Source: JB111 sp052093225 (GTDB lineage: Bacteria > Actinomycetota > Actinomycetes > Actinomycetales > Actinomycetaceae). From it: a DNA stretch of 41,000 bases. The notes below the pieces were generated by a model that was not told where the DNA came from, ran no database searches, and was given only the letters and a program-made list of their open reading frames with translations. The position numbers and the translations under genes were made by a program. How positions within the stretch are numbered: position 1 is the stretch's first letter; each line of letters opens with the position of its first letter. Positions 37,997-41,000 of the stretch are shown in pieces. The DNA lies in contig JBQDDG010000031.1 of the NCBI GenBank assembly GCA_052093225.1, positions 1-41,000 of the forward strand, given 5' to 3'.

Positions 37997-40573
37997 ATGT
38001 TCGAACGGTTCACCGACCGCGCTCGTCGCGTCGTCGTCCTCGCGCAGGAGGAGGCGAGGATGCTCAACCACAACTACATCGGTACCGAGCACATCCTCCT
38101 CGGCCTCATCCACGAGGGAGAGGGTGTCGCGGCGAAGGCGCTCGAGGCGCTCGACATCTCGCTCGAGGCCGTGCGCGCGCAGGTCACGGAGATCATCGGG
38201 GAGGGTCAGCAGGCACCGTCCGGCCACATCCCCTTCACGCCGCGCGCCAAGAAGGTCCTCGAGCTCTCGCTGCGCGAGGCCCTCCAGCTCGGCCACAACT
38301 ACATCGGTACCGAGCACATCCTGCTCGGCCTCATCCGTGAGGGCGAGGGCGTGGCCGCCCAGGTGCTGACCAAGCTCGGCGCCGACCTCAACCGCGTGCG
38401 CCAGCAGGTCATCCAGCTGCTCTCGGGCTACCAGGGCAAGGAGGCCGTCGCCGCCGGCGGCCCCGCCGAGGGCCAGCCCTCGGGCTCCGCCGTGCTCGAC
38501 CAGTTCGGCCGCAACCTCACGCAGGCCGCCCGCGAGAGTCGCCTCGACCCGGTCATCGGGCGCGAGCAGCAGATCGAGCGCGTCATGCAGGTCCTGTCGC
38601 GCCGCACCAAGAACAACCCGGTCCTCATCGGCGAGCCCGGCGTCGGCAAGACCGCCGTCGTCGAGGGGCTCGCGCAGGACATCGTCAAGGGCGACGTCCC
38701 CGAGACGCTGAAGGACAAGCAGCTCTACACGCTCGACCTCGGCTCGCTCGTGGCCGGTTCGCGCTACCGCGGTGACTTCGAGGAGCGCCTGAAGAAGGTC
38801 CTCAAGGAGATCCGCACGCGCGGCGACATCATCCTGTTCATCGACGAGATCCACACGCTCGTCGGCGCGGGTGCCGCGGAGGGCGCGATCGACGCCGCCT
38901 CGATCCTCAAGCCGATGCTCGCCCGCGGCGAGCTCCAGACCATCGGTGCGACGACGGTCGACGAGTACCGCAAGCACATCGAGAAGGACGCCGCGCTCGA
39001 GCGCCGGTTCCAGCCGATCCAGGTCCCGGAGCCGGCCGTGGAGCACGCGATCGAGATCCTCAAGGGGCTGCGTGACCGCTACGAGGCCCACCACCGCGTG
39101 TCGATCACCGACGCCGCGCTGCGGGCCGCCGTCACCCTCGCCGACCGCTACGTCTCCGACCGGCACCTGCCGGACAAGGCGATCGACCTCATCGACGAGG
39201 CGGGCGCGCGCCTGCGCATCCGCCGCATGACCGCGCCGCCCGAGCTGCGCGAGCTCGACGACCAGATCGAGGAGGTCCGCCGGGAGAAGGAGTCGGCGAT
39301 CGACGACCAGGACTTCGAGAAGGCCGCCTCCCTGCGCGACGACGAGCGTCAGCTCACCGAGCGTCGCCAGCAGCGCGAGAAGGCCTGGCGCGAGGGTGAC
39401 CTCGACCAGGTCTCGGAGGTGGACGAGGAGCTCGTCGCCGAGGTGCTCGCGATGTCGACCGGCATCCCGGTCGTCAAGCTCACCGAGGAGGAGTCCAAGA
39501 AGCTGCTCCACATGGAGGACGAGCTGCACAAGCGCGTCATCGGCCAGGACGAGGCGATCTCGACCCTGTCGCAGGCCATCCGTCGCACGCGCGCCGGCCT
39601 GAAGGACCCGCGCCGTCCGGGCGGTTCGTTCATCTTCGCCGGCCCCACCGGCGTCGGGAAGACCGAGCTCGCCAAGGCGCTCGCCGAGTTCCTGTTCGGG
39701 GACGAGGACGCGCTCATCACGCTCGACATGTCGGAGTACTCCGAGAAGCACACCGTCTCCCGCCTCTTCGGCGCGCCCCCCGGGTACGTCGGCTACGAGG
39801 AGGGCGGCCAGCTCACGGAGAAGGTCCGGCGTCGTCCGTTCTCGGTGGTCCTGTTCGACGAGGTGGAAAAGGCCCACCAGGACCTCTTCAACTCGCTGCT
39901 GCAGATCCTCGAGGACGGTCGCCTGACCGACAGCCAGGGCCGGGTGGTCGACTTCAAGAACACGATCATCATCATGACGACGAACCTCGGGACGAAGGAC
40001 ATCGCCAAGGGGCTGCAGACCGGCTTCCAGGCGTCCGGCGACCTGTCCACGTCGTACGAGCGGATGAAGAACAAGGTCAACGACGAGCTCAAGCAGCACT
40101 TCCGGCCCGAGTTCCTCAACCGCGTCGACGACACGATCGTGTTCCCGCAGCTCACGCAGGAGCAGATCGTCCAGATCGTCGACCTCATGATCGCCAAGCT
40201 GGACGCGCGTCTGCGCGACCAGGAGATGACGATCGAGCTGACCGACGCCGCCAAGGCCCTGCTCGCCGAGCGCGGCTACGACCCGGTGCTCGGCGCGCGG
40301 CCGCTGCGTCGCGCGATCCAGCGGGACATCGAGGACGTGCTGTCCGAGAAGATCCTGTTCGGTGAGGTCAGCGCCGGCCAGCTGGTGAAGATCGACGCCA
40401 CCGGCGAGGGCATCCTCGGCGAGCTGACGTTCGAGTTCGTCGACCACGACGGGCCGATCGAGAAGGTCGACCGCCCCGAGGCCGAGCGCGTCGCCTCGGC
40501 GGGCCGGGCGCTCCCGGCCGCCACGCCCGTCGGCGGAGCCGGCGGGTCCGGGCAGATGCAGCCCGGGAGCTGA
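37997..40573 (+). CDS. clpC: ATP-dependent Clp protease ATPase subunit ClpC
   Basis: Unfoldase that feeds proteins to ClpP; also a target of some anti-mycobacterial cyclic peptides. The 858-residue protein starts with the N-domain repeats MFERFTDRARRVVVLAQEEA and YIGTEHILLGLI (twice), then the first AAA+ module with GEPGVGKTA near residue 213 and FIDEIHTLVGAG. A UVR-type coiled middle region (DQIEEVRREKESAIDDQDFE) at about 417-436 follows. The second module has GPTGVGKTE and VVLFDEVEKAH. The loop that contacts ClpP reads DIAKGLQTGFQASGD, TGF rather than the usual LGF. The Gly/Ala/Pro tail is about 25 residues. GGGAG lies 7 bases before ATG 37997. Confidence 0.97.
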   Translation: MFERFTDRARRVVVLAQEEARMLNHNYIGTEHILLGLIHEGEGVAAKALEALDISLEAVRAQVTEIIGEGQQAPSGHIPFTPRAKKVLELSLREALQLGHNYIGTEHILLGLIREGEGVAAQVLTKLGADLNRVRQQVIQLLSGYQGKEAVAAGGPAEGQPSGSAVLDQFGRNLTQAARESRLDPVIGREQQIERVMQVLSRRTKNNPVLIGEPGVGKTAVVEGLAQDIVKGDVPETLKDKQLYTLDLGSLVAGSRYRGDFEERLKKVLKEIRTRGDIILFIDEIHTLVGAGAAEGAIDAASILKPMLARGELQTIGATTVDEYRKHIEKDAALERRFQPIQVPEPAVEHAIEILKGLRDRYEAHHRVSITDAALRAAVTLADRYVSDRHLPDKAIDLIDEAGARLRIRRMTAPPELRELDDQIEEVRREKESAIDDQDFEKAASLRDDERQLTERRQQREKAWREGDLDQVSEVDEELVAEVLAMSTGIPVVKLTEEESKKLLHMEDELHKRVIGQDEAISTLSQAIRRTRAGLKDPRRPGGSFIFAGPTGVGKTELAKALAEFLFGDEDALITLDMSEYSEKHTVSRLFGAPPGYVGYEEGGQLTEKVRRRPFSVVLFDEVEKAHQDLFNSLLQILEDGRLTDSQGRVVDFKNTIIIMTTNLGTKDIAKGLQTGFQASGDLSTSYERMKNKVNDELKQHFRPEFLNRVDDTIVFPQLTQEQIVQIVDLMIAKLDARLRDQEMTIELTDAAKALLAERGYDPVLGARPLRRAIQRDIEDVLSEKILFGEVSAGQLVKIDATGEGILGELTFEFVDHDGPIEKVDRPEAERVASAGRALPAATPVGGAGGSGQMQPGS

Positions 40574-40587
40574 CCGCTCTCGAGAGC

Positions 40588-40633
40588 AACGGCGAGGGCC
40601 GGAGGTGGACATCCACCTCCGGCCCTCGCCGTT
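40588..40633. terminator. 22-bp perfect hairpin after clpC
   Basis: AACGGCGAGGGCCGGAGGTGGA-type left arm (40588-40609) is exactly matched at 40612-40633 with a minimal loop (in practice a four-base ACAT). It lies between the stop codons of clpC (plus) and the convergent edge gene (minus), so it probably works in both directions. Confidence 0.8.
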
Positions 40634-40650
40634 CGTCGTCCGCCCCCGGG

Positions 40651-41000
40651 TCAGTCCCGCGACGGCGGTGTGCCGGGCTCGTCGGCGTCGGGGCCCTGGT
40701 CCGTGCCCGACGGCGGCCTGCGGCTCCCGTCGGTCGGTGCACCGTGGCCGTTCCCCGACGGCGGAGCCTGGGTCGGGTGGGTCCGACCACCGTGGCCGGT
40801 GGGCCGCGCCGGGCCGTTCCCCTGCGGGGAGGCGGTACCGCGCACGGTGTCGGACGACTGCCCGGTGCCGGTCGTCCGCGCCGGACCTGAGGTGCGCGCG
40901 GGACCGGTCGGACCCGGGGCGTCGGGCTGGTTACCGTTGCCGGGGCGACCTCCGGCGCCGGCCATGACCGCCCGCCGCTGGTCCTCGTGCGCCTTCTGCT
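40651..41000 (-). CDS. Partial Gly/Pro/Asn-rich protein at the right edge (N-terminal part missing)
   Basis: The minus-strand frame is open from the right edge to a TGA at 40651. The visible part is about 115 residues and begins QKAHEDQRRAVMAGAGG, a helical, charged end that leads into a disordered tail of Gly, Pro, Thr, Asn and Arg (GNGNQPD, GNGPARPTGHGG, PSGNGHG). A start at ATG 40965 is possible but the reading frame before it looks coding, so I think the real start lies outside the window. No domain can be named. It is convergent with clpC. Confidence 0.65.
   Translation of the reverse strand, partial: QKAHEDQRRAVMAGAGGRPGNGNQPDAPGPTGPARTSGPARTTGTGQSSDTVRGTASPQGNGPARPTGHGGRTHPTQAPPSGNGHGAPTDGSRRPPSGTDQGPDADEPGTPPSRD

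Noticed and set aside
37769..40612. Minus-strand open frame opposite clpC
   Set aside because: Antisense of ClpC; residues are mostly Leu/Val/Asp/Arg from codon positions of the real gene.
40605..40967. Plus-strand frame opposite the edge gene
   Set aside because: Arg/Ser/Pro/Cys-rich shadow; it begins inside the terminator hairpin of clpC.

Overview
The window is chromosomal DNA of a very GC-rich actinomycete. Third codon positions are almost all G or C, and GTG starts and four-base ATGA/GTGA gene overlaps are frequent. Mycothiol synthase (MshD), a GlnR-type regulator, MutT1 beside polyphosphate kinase, ClpC and DUF2516 are all actinobacterial marks. The mix looks like an order such as Micrococcales, but I cannot name a genus. 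I see no phage, transposase, integrase or CRISPR array.

Layout. 1-2553: end of a branched-chain amino acid-type ABC importer (livM partial, livG, livF). 2628-3836: an Fsr-like MFS exporter. 3878-9534: a peptide-type ABC importer operon on the minus strand (binding lipoprotein, SnoaL-like protein, two permeases, fused double ATPase), divergent from an XRE/MmyB-type regulator at 9746. 10687-12726: two divergent aldo/keto reductases. 12722-12879: a 32-bp tandem repeat with an inverted copy, then tRNA-Lys(TTT). 13079-15574: a metal/metalloid cluster with an arsenic-type permease divergent from cmtR, a small cation diffusion facilitator and a Cys-pair protein. 15666-17547: Nudix, transglutaminase-like and VOC proteins.

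17624-31526 is mainly a phosphate region: an unknown gene coupled to mshD, then ppk1-mutT1, pstSCAB, a septum-formation-type lipoprotein, and a low-affinity phosphate transporter with its PhoU-like partner. It ends with glnR. Both the pst and pit operons have 11-bp phased GTTCACC repeats typical of PhoP boxes, so import (high and low affinity) and polyphosphate storage sit together. The glnR/mshD/pst arrangement recalls the glnR-mshD-phoT neighbourhood of mycobacteria.

31615-36669: a membrane protein, a ferric nitrobindin-like protein lacking the usual heme His, YgfZ, a FUSC-family membrane protein with a striking His/Asp-rich tail, DUF2516 and D-aminoacyl-tRNA deacylase. 37005-40573: a Gly/Asn-repeat single-pass membrane protein and clpC. 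A partial minus-strand gene runs off the right edge.

The features most worth follow-up are the CmtR homologue with a four-Cys ladder and an operator lying on its own -10 and start codon, the His-rich FUSC tail, the SnoaL protein inside the peptide importer operon, a recurring TAnnnT-N6-start layout that suggests leaderless transcripts, and several families of intergenic repeats next to stop codons.
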